Under the pieces are notes generated by a model, which was given only the letters and a program-made list of their open reading frames with translations, had not been told where the DNA came from and ran no database searches. Below, piece by piece: positions 1 through 9,211 of a stretch of DNA of 64,000 nt. Origin of the DNA: Streptomyces sp. S.PNR 29 (GTDB taxonomy: Bacteria > Actinomycetota > Actinomycetes > Streptomycetales > Streptomycetaceae); contig NZ_JANUQM010000018.1 in assembly GCF_030386795.1 (NCBI RefSeq), positions 62,001-126,000 of the forward strand, read 5' to 3'. Position 1 is the first letter of the stretch. Each line of letters starts with the position of its first letter. The position numbers and the translations under genes are program-made.

Positions 1-29
1 GCTTTCCGTGTGCGCCTACTGGCCGCGTA

Positions 30-113
30 CATCGTTCGCATCCAGCGTACAGAGTTCAAAGCTTGCGAACACTGTTCCGCTGTGCGTACAGCGTTCGCAT
101 CGAAGGAACAGTG
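30..113. promoter_or_regulatory. Repeat-rich operator region upstream of DHA2 exporter
   Basis: Two nested inverted repeats sit just before the exporter start: GTTCGCA (34-40) with TGCGAAC (64-70), and CACTGTTCC (70-78) with GGAACAGTG (105-113). The words GTTCGCATC and GCGTACAG each occur twice (34/93 and 45/84). This density is typical of a TetR/MarR-type operator controlling a drug pump. The regulator itself would lie left of the window, so the assignment is inference. Confidence 0.5.
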
Positions 114-148
114 TGCGCAGCAGGCGCCGCGTCGCGAAAGGAAGCCCC

Positions 149-1660
149 ATGGAAGGCCGCACGGAAACCCGCAATCCACGCCGCTGGTGGATCCTCGTCG
201 TGCTGTGCCTGAGCACGCTGGTCCTGGTGGTCGACAACATGGCGCTGACCGTCGCGGTGCCCTCGATGACCGAGGACCTCGGCGCGAGCGCCCAGGACAC
301 GCAGTGGATCCTCGACTCCTACATCCTGGTGTTCGCCGGGCTCCTGCTGACCTCCGGCAGCCTGGGGGACCGGTTCGGGCGGCGCAGAGTGATGCTGATC
401 GGGCTGCTGCTGTTCGGGGCGGCGTCCCTGGGGGCGGCCATCTGCGCCACTCCGGGCGAGGTGATCGCCGTACGGATCGCGATGGGTGTCGGCGGGGCAC
501 TGATCATGCCCTCGACGCTCTCCATCCTCATCACCGTCTTCGACGAGGAGGAGCGCGGCAAGGCGATGGCGGCGTGGGGTTCGGTGTCGATGCTGGGGCT
601 GGTCGGAAGCCCGGTTCTGGGCGGTGTGCTGATCGACCACTTCACCTGGCAGTCGATCTTCCTGATCAACGTGCCGATCGTGGCGCTGGCCATGGTGGCG
701 GGTGTGCTGCTGATGCCGGAGTCGAAGGCGCCGTGGCAGAAGCCGGACCCGCTGGGCGCGGTGCTGTCGGCGGTGGGCATGGCGGCGCTGGTGTGGTGGA
801 TCATCGAGATCCCGCAGCACGGCGCGTTCGGCGGTGACGCGACCGTCACCCTGGCCGTCGCGGTCGCCGCCCTGGCCGCGTTCGTGGTCTGGGAGAACAT
901 CACCAAGTCCCCGATGGTCCCGCTGGTCCTCTTCAAGCAACGCAACTTCAGCGGCGGCTCGCTCTCCCTGGCTCTGGTGCAGATGGGCAACGGCGGCCTG
1001 CTGCTGGTCATCACCCAGTACCTGCAGTTCGTCCTCGGCTACTCCCCGCTCAAAGCGGGCCTGGCCTTCCTGCCGCTGGCCGTCACCGCGCTGGTCGGCA
1101 ACGCGGGGGGCGCCCAGCTCGCCGCGAAGATCGGCAACCGCTTTGTGATCCTCTCGGGCATGCTCCTGATGGCCGCGTCCTTCGCCCTGCTGGCCACGGT
1201 GACCGCCGACACCGGCTTCACGCTCCCGGCCGTGGCGCTGGGTGTGCTGGGTCTGGGTGCGGGCCTGGCGATGCCGGCCGCGGTGGCCGCGCTGATGGGC
1301 ACCATCCCGGAGGACAAGGCGGGTGTCGGCTCGGCCCTGAACGACACCGTCCAGCAGGCCGGCACCGCCCTGGGCATCGCGATCCTCGGCTCGCTGCTCA
1401 CCAGCGGTTTCGCGGACGAGATGCCGGCCGGCACGCCGGAGCGGGCCAAGGAGTCGATCGCCGGGGCGCTGGCGGTCGGTGGCGGTGACGCGGGCCTGGC
1501 GCAGACGGCCCGGGAGGCCTTCACGGCCTCGATGTCGACGACCTTCACGGTCAGCGCGATCGGTGTCCTGGCCGCGGCCGTCCTGGCCACGCTGGTGATG
1601 CGGGACCGCAAGCCGGAGGCGGCCGAGGAGGTGGAGGAGCGGCACGAGCTGGTCGCCTGA
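149..1660 (+). CDS. DHA2-family (EmrB/QacA) multidrug MFS transporter
   Basis: Predicted proton-coupled drug exporter of 503 aa, the size of the 14-helix DHA2 group. Residues 29-40 (DNMALTVAVPSM) match antiporter motif D1, residues 70-80 (GSLGDRFGRRR) are MFS motif A, and a motif C-like GSPVLGG is followed by WQSIFLINVP. ATG 149 was chosen over an upstream in-frame start because GAAAGGAAG lies 6-14 nt before it and the preceding 47 codons read as non-coding, Arg-rich sequence. It stands alone, with an operator-like region upstream and a hairpin downstream. Substrate cannot be told from sequence. Confidence 0.93.
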   Translation: MEGRTETRNPRRWWILVVLCLSTLVLVVDNMALTVAVPSMTEDLGASAQDTQWILDSYILVFAGLLLTSGSLGDRFGRRRVMLIGLLLFGAASLGAAICATPGEVIAVRIAMGVGGALIMPSTLSILITVFDEEERGKAMAAWGSVSMLGLVGSPVLGGVLIDHFTWQSIFLINVPIVALAMVAGVLLMPESKAPWQKPDPLGAVLSAVGMAALVWWIIEIPQHGAFGGDATVTLAVAVAALAAFVVWENITKSPMVPLVLFKQRNFSGGSLSLALVQMGNGGLLLVITQYLQFVLGYSPLKAGLAFLPLAVTALVGNAGGAQLAAKIGNRFVILSGMLLMAASFALLATVTADTGFTLPAVALGVLGLGAGLAMPAAVAALMGTIPEDKAGVGSALNDTVQQAGTALGIAILGSLLTSGFADEMPAGTPERAKESIAGALAVGGGDAGLAQTAREAFTASMSTTFTVSAIGVLAAAVLATLVMRDRKPEAAEEVEERHELVA

Positions 1661-1685
1661 CCTGGCTGATCCGACCCGGTTCGAC

Positions 1686-1713
1686 GGCCGGTGCCCCGCC
1701 GAGGGCACCGGCC
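1686..1713 (+). terminator. Hairpin terminator after DHA2 exporter
   Basis: A perfect 10-bp stem GGCCGGTGCC/GGCACCGGCC with an 8-nt loop lies 26 nt after the exporter stop. No strong T-run follows, which is usual for Streptomyces terminators. Confidence 0.7.
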
Positions 1714-1841
1714 TTGCCCGTGTCGGCGCGTCGTGGCCGGTTCCGGCGGTAGGGAGGGAATGCTCTCCCCTCCTTCTCTGTTAGGGGTGGCAGGAAGTTC
1801 AACGCTCAACTAAACTGGGCGTACACCGAGGAGGTACCGAC

Positions 1842-2819
1842 ATGCCTGCTGTGACCGTCGAGAACCCGCTGACGCTGCCCCGCGTGACCGCACCCGCCGA
1901 CGCCGTGGCACGTCCCGTGCTCGCCGTCACGACCGCGCCCAGCGGATTCGAGGGCGAGGGCTTCCCGGTGCGCCGGGCGTTCGCCGGGATCAACTACCGC
2001 CATCTCGACCCGTTCATCATGATGGACCAGATGGGCGAGGTGGAGTACGCGCCGGGCGAGCCCAAGGGCACCCCCTGGCACCCCCACCGGGGCTTCGAGA
2101 CCGTCACCTACATCATCGACGGGATCTTCGACCACCAGGACTCCAACGGCGGTGGTGGCACCATCACCAATGGCGACACCCAGTGGATGACCGCGGGCTC
2201 GGGTCTCCTCCACATCGAGGCCCCGCCGGAACACCTCGTCATGTCCGGCGGGCTCTTCCACGGCCTCCAGCTGTGGGTGAACCTCCCGGCCAAGGACAAG
2301 ATGATGCCCCCGCGCTACCAGGACATCCGCGGCGGCAACGTCCAGTTGCTCACCACCCCCGACGGCGGCGCGCTGCTCCGTGTCATCGCGGGCGAACTGG
2401 ACGGCCACGCCGGCCCCGGCATCACCCACACGCCGATCACGATGATCCACGCGACGCTGGCGCCGGGCGCGGAGATCACGCTCCCCTGGCGGGAGGACTT
2501 CAACGGTCTGGCGTACGTCCTGGCGGGCAAGGGCTCGGTCGGTGCTGAGCGGCGTCCGGTCCACCTGGGCCAGACCGCCGTCTTCGGCGCCGGTTCCTCG
2601 CTGACCGTCCGTGCGGACGAGACGCAGGAGTCCCGCTCGCCGGACCTGGAGGTCGTGCTGCTCGGCGGGCAGCCGATCCGTGAGCCGATGGCGCACTACG
2701 GGCCGTTCGTCATGAACACCAAGGACGAGCTCATGCAGGCGTTCGAGGACTTCCAGAAGGGGCGGCTGGGGACGATCCCGGCGGTGCACGGGATGACCGC
2801 GGAAGGTCCGCAGAGCTGA
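1842..2819 (+). CDS. Pirin family protein
   Basis: A bicupin of 325 aa. The first cupin holds WHPHRGFETVTYI and then GSGLLHIEAPP, which supply the two His of HxH plus the later His and Glu that bind iron in human pirin. The C-terminal part (IREPMAHYGPFVMNT) is the conserved pirin_C segment. Bacterial pirins are implicated in redox sensing or quercetin-type dioxygenation; which applies here is unknown. Start chosen for GAGGAGGT 7 nt upstream. Monocistronic: a terminator precedes it and converging hairpins follow. Confidence 0.93.
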   Translation: MPAVTVENPLTLPRVTAPADAVARPVLAVTTAPSGFEGEGFPVRRAFAGINYRHLDPFIMMDQMGEVEYAPGEPKGTPWHPHRGFETVTYIIDGIFDHQDSNGGGGTITNGDTQWMTAGSGLLHIEAPPEHLVMSGGLFHGLQLWVNLPAKDKMMPPRYQDIRGGNVQLLTTPDGGALLRVIAGELDGHAGPGITHTPITMIHATLAPGAEITLPWREDFNGLAYVLAGKGSVGAERRPVHLGQTAVFGAGSSLTVRADETQESRSPDLEVVLLGGQPIREPMAHYGPFVMNTKDELMQAFEDFQKGRLGTIPAVHGMTAEGPQS

Positions 2820-2836
2820 GCCCGCACGAGCGGGCC

Positions 2837-2867
2837 GACCCGCCGTCGCGTGCCGTGGCGGCGGGTC
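2837..2867. terminator. Bidirectional hairpin between convergent genes
   Basis: GACCCGCCG (2837-2845) pairs with CGGCGGGTC (2859-2867). The right arm overlaps the stop codon of the minus-strand gene, and a smaller GCCCG/CGGGC hairpin lies at 2820-2835, so both converging transcripts can end here. Confidence 0.65.
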
Positions 2868-3753
2868 AGGCGGCGTCCTCGGTCTTCTCCCACGTGGTCA
2901 CGTTGAGCGTGAGTGAGGACAGGCCGTAGCTGTCCGTCTGCCAGCCGAGGACCCGGATCGCCGCGACCCGGTTCTCGTCGGTGAGCACGCAGGCGGTGAG
3001 CCCCTTGCGGATGGTCTTCTCCTTGATGGTGAAACCGAAGTCGGTGGCCGCGGCACAGCTCTTGGCGTCCGCGTCCCCGCTGACGGAGGCGAGGTCGCCG
3101 TGGTCTCCCATGAGGGTGTAGCCGTCGCCGTTCGACGGCAGGGAGAGCGTGATGTCGGGCTGGGCGTCGGTGAAGTCCACGTCCAGGCTCCAACCGGTAC
3201 GCAGCACGACTTTGCGCTCCTCGCGGACCGCGGCCGCCCCGGTTCCGCCGCCGGACGCCGGAATGCCGGCGGGGCCGGGCGGGGAGGGCGCGCCGGTGGC
3301 GGTCGGCGAGGCGGTGGAGCCGGGCGCGCCGGTCGCCCGGTCCGGGCCGGCCGTGCCGCCTGAGGGCGTGCTCCCTGGTGGCGTGTTCCCTGACTGCGTG
3401 CTGCCTTGCTGCGTCAGCACCTGGTAGGTCACCACGCCGCCCACGGCCAGCAGAGCGGCGGCCGTGAACGCGAGGGTGGGGCCCTTGAAGGCGAGCTTGA
3501 AGCCCCGGCCGCCCACCGAGAAGCTGGACGAGGGAGAGCCGGCCTCCCGCATCACGCGCGTGGCCTCGGCGTCCGCGGCGGCCCGGGTGCGCCGGGCCTC
3601 TGCCTCGGCGTTGGCCCGGATGGTCATCGCGTCGGCCTCGGCCTGTGCCTGGATCTTCGCCGACTCCGCCATGCCCGCGCTGTAATCGCGCATCATCTGC
3701 GGCGTGAACGAGGCCCCCTCGGCCCCGTCCTTCCTGGGTGCGGACTTGCCCAT
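2866..3753 (-). CDS. Membrane-anchored hypothetical protein with coiled N-terminus
   Basis: Not a recognised family. The 295-aa product has an N-terminal Ala/Glu/Arg-rich stretch (about 20-70) likely to form a coiled coil, one membrane helix near residue 105 (LAFTAAALLAVGGVVTYQV), a Ser/Thr/Gly/Pro-rich linker (about 125-190), and a C-terminal extracellular domain with two Cys that could form a disulphide. The start at 3753 has AAGGAG 6 nt upstream; a longer in-frame start at 3831 lacks this. The layout (cytoplasmic coil, TM, flexible stalk, small outer domain) suggests an envelope protein, but no function can be assigned. Confidence 0.75.
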   Translation of the reverse strand: MGKSAPRKDGAEGASFTPQMMRDYSAGMAESAKIQAQAEADAMTIRANAEAEARRTRAAADAEATRVMREAGSPSSSFSVGGRGFKLAFKGPTLAFTAAALLAVGGVVTYQVLTQQGSTQSGNTPPGSTPSGGTAGPDRATGAPGSTASPTATGAPSPPGPAGIPASGGGTGAAAVREERKVVLRTGWSLDVDFTDAQPDITLSLPSNGDGYTLMGDHGDLASVSGDADAKSCAAATDFGFTIKEKTIRKGLTACVLTDENRVAAIRVLGWQTDSYGLSSLTLNVTTWEKTEDAA

Positions 3754-3955
3754 GTCGCTCCTTGCCTGCCGTCGGGAAACGGCCAGGGCACACATCGTGC
3801 AGCCCGGGAGGCAGCGGCCTCCGTCACTCACCCAGGGGTCACTCGAAAGGGTGGGAGTGGCTGAGAGGTTGACGTTCGGGCTGTTTCTGACGTTTCGTCA
3901 CCCGGCCGGCCCGCTCCCGAGGGACAGCCCGCCCGCCGCGTGATCCGCTGGAACC

Positions 3956-5017
3956 GTGCAGGACTCCCGCCCGCTGCTCCCCGACCCCGCCCGCCGCCTC
4001 GGCGCCTGGTGTGCCGTGATGCTGCTGTTCGCCGGGGTGGTGTGGGTGGTGATCCGGCTCTGCGCGGAGTTCCGTACCGCCGTCGTGCCGGTGCTGCTCG
4101 CGCTGCTCGGCACGGCGCTGCTCGGGCCGCTGCACCGGCGGCTCGTCAAGGCCGGGGTGCAGCGGTCGGTCGCGGCCGGGCTCACCTGCGTCGCCGTCGT
4201 GGCCGTGGTCGGCGGGGCCGTGTACATCGTGGTCGCCGCGCTGATCGACACCGGGGACGAGATCGTCGCCTCGCTCAGGGACGCGGCGCAGGGGATCGCC
4301 GACCACTTCGGGGCGGCCGGGACCTCGCTGGACGACGTCGCCGCCAACGCCCGGGACCTGCTGACCAAGTTCGGCGGGACGGCCGCCTCGGGAGTCATCA
4401 GCGGGGTGAGCGTCGTCGGCGAGACCATCGCCATGGCCGTCCTCGCCCTGCTGCTCGTCTTCTTCTTCCTGCGGGACGCGGACAAGGCCGCCGGCACCCT
4501 GCGCGCCCTCGCGCCGCGCGGGACCGCCGACGCCCTGGTCGCCATGGCCCGGCGGGCGTACCAGGCCGTCGAGGGCTTCATGCGCGGGACCACCCTCATC
4601 GCCCTCATCGACGCCCTGTGCATCACGGTCGGGCTGCTCGTCCTCGACGTGCGGGGAGCGGTGGGGCTGGGTGCGCTGGTCTTCGTCGGCGCCTACATCC
4701 CCTACCTCGGCGCCTTCATCTCCGGCGCCCTGTCCGTGCTGGTCGCGCTCGCCGACCGGGGGTTCGTGATCGCGCTGTGGGCGCTCGGGGTGGTGCTCGC
4801 GGTGCAGGTGCTGGAGGGGCATGTGCTGCAGCCGGCGATCCAGAGCCGGACGGTGCAGATGCATCCGGCGGTGGTGATGGTGGCGATCACCGCGGGGGCG
4901 TCCGTCGCCGGGATCCTGGGGATGCTGCTGGCCGTGCCGCTCACCGCCGCGGGCTTCGGTGTCCTGCACGAGCTCCGTACGCGCTACAAGAGCGGTGCTC
5001 CGGCCTCCGACTCGTAG
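3956..5017 (+). CDS. AI-2E family transporter (PerM/UPF0118)
   Basis: Integral membrane protein of 353 aa with about eight helices and the family layout: two N-terminal hairpins, a soluble helical segment (about 100-150), then the C-terminal core with a conserved YIPYLGAFISG and a late ILGMLLAVPLTA. Members export autoinducer-2 or act as Na+/H+ antiporters; the substrate is unknown. GTG 3956 is the first plausible start but has only a weak ribosome binding site. Its last 34 nt overlap the convergent phosphatase gene. Confidence 0.88.
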   Translation: MQDSRPLLPDPARRLGAWCAVMLLFAGVVWVVIRLCAEFRTAVVPVLLALLGTALLGPLHRRLVKAGVQRSVAAGLTCVAVVAVVGGAVYIVVAALIDTGDEIVASLRDAAQGIADHFGAAGTSLDDVAANARDLLTKFGGTAASGVISGVSVVGETIAMAVLALLLVFFFLRDADKAAGTLRALAPRGTADALVAMARRAYQAVEGFMRGTTLIALIDALCITVGLLVLDVRGAVGLGALVFVGAYIPYLGAFISGALSVLVALADRGFVIALWALGVVLAVQVLEGHVLQPAIQSRTVQMHPAVVMVAITAGASVAGILGMLLAVPLTAAGFGVLHELRTRYKSGAPASDS

Positions 5018-7137
5018 AGCTCGAACCAGATGCTCTTGCCCTCGCCGCGCGGGTCGACGCCCCAGGCGTGTGCCAGGAGCTCGATCAGCAGAAGGCCGCG
5101 TCCGGAGGAGGCCAGCTCCCCGGGTCTGCGCTTGTGCGGCAGGTCGTCGCTGGAGTCGGTGACCTCGATCCGCATCCGGCGCTCGCCCGGCTCGCCCCGC
5201 ACCTCGGCGAGCAGCAACGCGTCGGCGTCGGTGTGCACCAGGACGTTGGTGAGCATCTCCGACAGCAGCAGCACCGCCGAGTCCACCTGGTCCGGCGAGT
5301 CCCAGTCGTGCAGCAGCTCCCGCAGTTGCCGCCGGGCCGCGGCGACGCGCTCCGGCTCGGCCTGCGCGACCGTCAGCAGCATGCGGCGCACGGAAGGCCG
5401 TACGGCGAACGGGTCGCCACCGCCGGGACCCTGCCCTTCCCGGGACAGCAGCAGGACGGCGATGTCGTCCTCGCGCCGGTCGGCCAGCGGGCCGGTGGTG
5501 TGGTGCGAGGAGGGCCCGTGCACGCCCTGCACCAGGGCGTCGGCCAGCTCCTCCAGGTCGCCCTTGTGTTCCTCCAGGATCGTGCGGACGCGCTGCCAGC
5601 CGGTCTCCAGGTCGTGGCCGCCGGTCTCGATCAGGCCGTCGCTGCAGAGCATCAGGATCTCCCCGGGCTCCAGGGCGATCCGGGTGGTGGGGTAGTCGGC
5701 GTCCGGGTCGATGCCGAGGGGCAGCCCGCCCGCCGTACTGCGCGACAGCACCGTGCCGTCCGGCATGCGGATCGCCGGGTCCAGGTGCCCGGCGCGGGCC
5801 ACCTCCAGCACGCCGGAGGCGGGGTCGACCTCGACGTACAGGCAGGTCGCGAAGCGCGGCTCGGCGTGGTCGTCGTCGGTGATCCCGTGCAGGAAACGGG
5901 AGGCGCGGGAGAGCACCGCGTCCGGTCGGTGCCCCTCGGAGGCGTACGCCCTGAGCGCGATCCGCAGCTGCCCCATCAGCCCGGCCGCCCGCACGTCGTG
6001 CCCCTGCACGTCGCCGATGACCAGCGCGAACCGCCCTTCCCCGGGCTTCGTCCGGGAGGTGCCCCCGGGCAGCGGGATCACGTCGTACCAGTCGCCGCCG
6101 ACCTGGAGCCCGCCGCCGGTGGGGACATAGCGGCCGGCGACGCTCATGCCCGGGATGTGCCGGGGGCCCAGGGTCGGCAGCATCGAGCGCTGCAGCCCGT
6201 CCGTGAGCTCCCGCTCGGTCTCCGCCGCGCCCGCCCGGGACAGGGCCTGCGCCAGCATCCGCGCGACCGTGGTCAGCACCGACCGCTCGTCCGGCGTGAA
6301 CGCCACGGGATAGGTGAAGGCCGCCATCCACGCGCCGATCGTGCGCCCGGCCACGATCAGCGGCAGGAACGCCCAGGAATGGCGTCCGAAACGCTGGGCG
6401 AGCGGCCACGCCAGTGGGTAGCGGGCCTTGTACTGCTCGGGGGAGGCCAGATAGACCGCACGGCCCGTCCGTACGACCTCCGCGGCCGGGTAGTCCGTGT
6501 CCAGCGACATGTGCAGGAACGGGTTCTCGTCCTCGAACTGCTGCCCGTGGTGGCCGGTCAGCGTCAGCCGGTCGCCCCGCACCCCGAACACCGCGAGGCC
6601 GTCCGGCTCGAACCCCGGCATCGACAGGCCCGCCGCGACCCGCAGCACCTCCTCCGTCGACCGTGCCTCGGCCAGCGCCCGGCCCGCGTCCAGCAGGAAC
6701 GCCTCGCGCGAACGCCGCCAGTCGCCCGTGACGGCCCTGCGCCCGGCGGGTGTGCCGGGCGCGGGTTCGGTGACCTCCTGGAGGGTGCCGATCAGCTCGT
6801 ACTCCTTGCGTACGGGATCGAAGGACGGTTTCGCACGGCTGCGGACGACCCGCGTCACCCGCCCCCGCTCGTCCATGACCCGGATCCGGACCTCGGCGAG
6901 CGTGCCCTCGGCGACGGCGAGCTGTACCACCCCGGTGATCTCGTTCCAGTCGACGGGGTGGAGCCGGGCCCGTGCCTGGGCCTCGGTCAGGCTGACCTGT
7001 TCGGCGGGCAGCCCGAGCAGCCGTGCTGCCTCGGCGTCGACCGTGACCAGCCCGGTAGCGGTGTCCCAGTGCCACAGACCCGTTGCGAGGGCAGCGAGGA
7101 CTTCCCCCACGGCGGGCAGGGGCTCACCAGTGCGCAT
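4984..7137 (-). CDS. PAS-GAF-SpoIIE phosphatase with HATPase domain
   Basis: A 717-aa signalling phosphatase of the type abundant in Streptomyces. Order: PAS (about 10-115), GAF (about 150-315), SpoIIE/PP2C (about 325-545; metal-site segments GGDWYDVIPLPG, IGDVQGHD, SDGLIE, DDIAVLLL), then a GHKL ATPase of the anti-sigma type (about 575-705, with SEMLTNVLVHTD as N-box and GRGLLLIELL as G-box). The pair of PP2C phosphatase and anti-sigma kinase in one chain suggests control of an anti-sigma/anti-anti-sigma switch by a sensed ligand. No cognate antagonist is adjacent. Convergent overlap with the AI-2E gene. Confidence 0.93.
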   Translation of the reverse strand: MRTGEPLPAVGEVLAALATGLWHWDTATGLVTVDAEAARLLGLPAEQVSLTEAQARARLHPVDWNEITGVVQLAVAEGTLAEVRIRVMDERGRVTRVVRSRAKPSFDPVRKEYELIGTLQEVTEPAPGTPAGRRAVTGDWRRSREAFLLDAGRALAEARSTEEVLRVAAGLSMPGFEPDGLAVFGVRGDRLTLTGHHGQQFEDENPFLHMSLDTDYPAAEVVRTGRAVYLASPEQYKARYPLAWPLAQRFGRHSWAFLPLIVAGRTIGAWMAAFTYPVAFTPDERSVLTTVARMLAQALSRAGAAETERELTDGLQRSMLPTLGPRHIPGMSVAGRYVPTGGGLQVGGDWYDVIPLPGGTSRTKPGEGRFALVIGDVQGHDVRAAGLMGQLRIALRAYASEGHRPDAVLSRASRFLHGITDDDHAEPRFATCLYVEVDPASGVLEVARAGHLDPAIRMPDGTVLSRSTAGGLPLGIDPDADYPTTRIALEPGEILMLCSDGLIETGGHDLETGWQRVRTILEEHKGDLEELADALVQGVHGPSSHHTTGPLADRREDDIAVLLLSREGQGPGGGDPFAVRPSVRRMLLTVAQAEPERVAAARRQLRELLHDWDSPDQVDSAVLLLSEMLTNVLVHTDADALLLAEVRGEPGERRMRIEVTDSSDDLPHKRRPGELASSGRGLLLIELLAHAWGVDPRGEGKSIWFELYESEAGAPLL

Positions 7138-7253
7138 TGCCCCACTTTAAGAAGAGGTGATCGAACGCTGCCACCGATCGCGTATTTGTGTGCGATGTTT
7201 CTGCGGCGGTAATGGTGAAGAGCCGATCTTGGGGTGCCCGGTACGCTGGGGGG

Positions 7254-7269
7254 TGTTTCACGTGAAACA
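7254..7269. other. parS: parS centromere site (ParB binding)
   Basis: TGTTTCACGTGAAACA is a perfect 16-bp palindrome identical to the Streptomyces parS consensus. These sites cluster around oriC and nucleate ParB complexes for chromosome segregation. It lies 48 bp before aspS in the divergent promoter region. Confidence 0.93.
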
Positions 7270-7316
7270 AGGTCATGTGAAGCAGGCCCCGATCCGCGAA
7301 GACTGGATGAACGACG

Positions 7317-9080
7317 ATGCATCGGTACAGGTCCCATACCTGCGGCGAGCTCCGCGCCTCTGACGTCGGCACCGACGTCCGGCTGAGTGGCTGGCTGCAC
7401 AATCGGCGTGACCTGGGCGGCATCCTCTTCATCGATCTGCGCGACCACTACGGCATCACGCAGCTCGTCGCCCGCCCGGGCACGCCGGCGTACGAGGCGC
7501 TGGACAAGCTCTCCAAGGAGACCGTCGTCCGCGTCGACGGCCAGGTCGTCTCCCGTGGCGCCGAGAACATCAACCCCGAGCTGCCGACCGGCGAGATCGA
7601 GATCGAGGTCTCCGAGGTCGAGGTGCTGGGCGCGGCCGCCCCGCTCCCCTTCACCATCAACACCGAGGACGGGGTCAACGAGGAACGGCGCCTGGAGTAC
7701 CGCTTCCTGGACCTGCGCCGCGAGCGCATGCACCGCAACATCATGCTGCGTACGGCGGTGATCTCGGCGATCCGCCAGAAGATGACGGCGCTGGGCTTCA
7801 ACGAGCTGGCGACCCCGATCCTGACGGCGACCTCCCCGGAGGGCGCCCGCGACTTCGTCGTGCCCTCGCGTCTGCACCCGGGCCGGTTCTACGCCCTGCC
7901 GCAGGCCCCGCAGCAGTTCAAGCAGCTGCTGATGATCTCCGGCTTCGACCGCTACTTCCAGATCGCGCCCTGCTTCCGCGACGAGGACGCCCGCGCGGAC
8001 CGTTCGCCGGGCGAGTTCTACCAGCTCGACGTCGAGATGTCCTTCGTCGAGCAGGAGGACGTCTTCCAGCCGGTCGAGAAGCTGATGACCGAGCTGTTCG
8101 AGGAGTTCGGCAACGGCCGTCACGTCACCTCGCCGTTCCCCCGGATCCCGTTCCGCGAGGCGATGCTGAAGTACGGCTCCGACAAGCCGGACCTGCGCGC
8201 CAAGCTGGAGCTCGTCGACATCACCGACATCTTCGAGGGCTCGGAGTTCAAGGCGTTCGCCGGCAAGCACGTGCGGGCGCTGCCGGTGCCGGCGGTGCAG
8301 GACCAGCCGCGCAAGTTCTTCGACCAGCTGGGTGACTACGCCGTCTCCCAGGGCGCCAAGGGCCTGGCCTGGGTGCGCGTCGCCGAGGACGGCTCGCTGT
8401 CCGGCCCGATCGCCAAGTTCCTCACCGAGGAGAACGTCGCCGAGCTGACCAAGCGCCTGTCGCTGTCGGCGGGCCACGCCGTCTTCTTCGGCGCGGGCGA
8501 GTTCGACGAGGTCTCGAAGATCATGGGCGCGGTGCGGGTCGAGGCCGCCAAGCGTGCCGGGCACTTCGAGGAGGACGTCTTCCGCTTCTGCTGGATCGTC
8601 GACTTCCCGATGTACGAGAAGGACGAGGAGACCGGCCGGATCGACTTCTCCCACAACCCGTTCTCCATGCCGCAGGGCGGCCTGGAGGCCCTGGAGACCC
8701 AGGACCCGCTGGACATCCTGGCCTGGCAGTACGACATCGTCTGCAACGGCGTCGAGCTGTCCTCCGGCGCGATCCGGAACCACGAGCCGGACATCATGCT
8801 CAAGGCCTTCGAGATCGCCGGTTACGACCGGGAGACCACCGAGCGGGAGTTCGCCGGCATGCTGCGCGCCTTCCGCTTCGGCGCCCCGCCGCACGGCGGT
8901 ATCGCGCCGGGTGTCGACCGCATCGTCATGCTGCTGGCCGACGAGCCGAACATCCGCGAGACCATCGCCTTCCCGCTCAACGGCAACGCCCAGGACCTGA
9001 TGATGGGCGCGCCGACGGAGCTGGACGAGGCCCGGCTGAAGGAGCTGCACCTGTCGGTGCGCAAGCCGCAGCCCAAGTAG
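7317..9080 (+). CDS. aspS: Aspartyl-tRNA synthetase
   Basis: Class II synthetase of 587 aa that charges tRNA-Asp (possibly also tRNA-Asn) in the cytoplasm. Visible parts: N-terminal OB-fold anticodon domain (GWLHNRRDLGGILFIDLRD), catalytic motif 2 (FRDEDARADRSPGEFYQLD), the bacterial GAD insertion in the middle, and motif 3 (GAPPHGGIAPGVDRIVML). His28, in the OB segment that separates discriminating from non-discriminating enzymes, leaves dual specificity open. ATG 7317 gives the expected N-terminus MHRYRSHTCGELR; the Shine-Dalgarno is weak. parS lies upstream and a strong hairpin downstream. Confidence 0.98.
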   Translation: MHRYRSHTCGELRASDVGTDVRLSGWLHNRRDLGGILFIDLRDHYGITQLVARPGTPAYEALDKLSKETVVRVDGQVVSRGAENINPELPTGEIEIEVSEVEVLGAAAPLPFTINTEDGVNEERRLEYRFLDLRRERMHRNIMLRTAVISAIRQKMTALGFNELATPILTATSPEGARDFVVPSRLHPGRFYALPQAPQQFKQLLMISGFDRYFQIAPCFRDEDARADRSPGEFYQLDVEMSFVEQEDVFQPVEKLMTELFEEFGNGRHVTSPFPRIPFREAMLKYGSDKPDLRAKLELVDITDIFEGSEFKAFAGKHVRALPVPAVQDQPRKFFDQLGDYAVSQGAKGLAWVRVAEDGSLSGPIAKFLTEENVAELTKRLSLSAGHAVFFGAGEFDEVSKIMGAVRVEAAKRAGHFEEDVFRFCWIVDFPMYEKDEETGRIDFSHNPFSMPQGGLEALETQDPLDILAWQYDIVCNGVELSSGAIRNHEPDIMLKAFEIAGYDRETTEREFAGMLRAFRFGAPPHGGIAPGVDRIVMLLADEPNIRETIAFPLNGNAQDLMMGAPTELDEARLKELHLSVRKPQPK

Positions 9081-9110
9081 GCCAGGGCCTGACAGGCCCG
9101 AGCAGCGTGA

Positions 9111-9142
9111 GTGGCCCGGAACCGGCGTCGGTTCCGGGCCAC
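9111..9142 (+). terminator. aspS terminator
   Basis: A perfect 13-bp stem, GTGGCCCGGAACC with GGTTCCGGGCCAC, encloses a 6-nt loop and is followed by TTGTGTGT, 30 nt after the aspS stop. Confidence 0.88.
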
Positions 9143-9211
9143 TTGTGTGTCCACAGCAACCCACAGGTCTTTCTGGGCTTCCTTACAGTCCTCTTACCTA
9201 ACGTCCCGTCC

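Noticed and set aside
3839..7212. Very long open frames over 1000 codons on both strands
   Set aside because: They are Arg/Ala/Gly/Pro-rich antisense or out-of-phase readings of the AI-2E and SpoIIE genes. Third-codon GC bias and domain matches favour the called frames.
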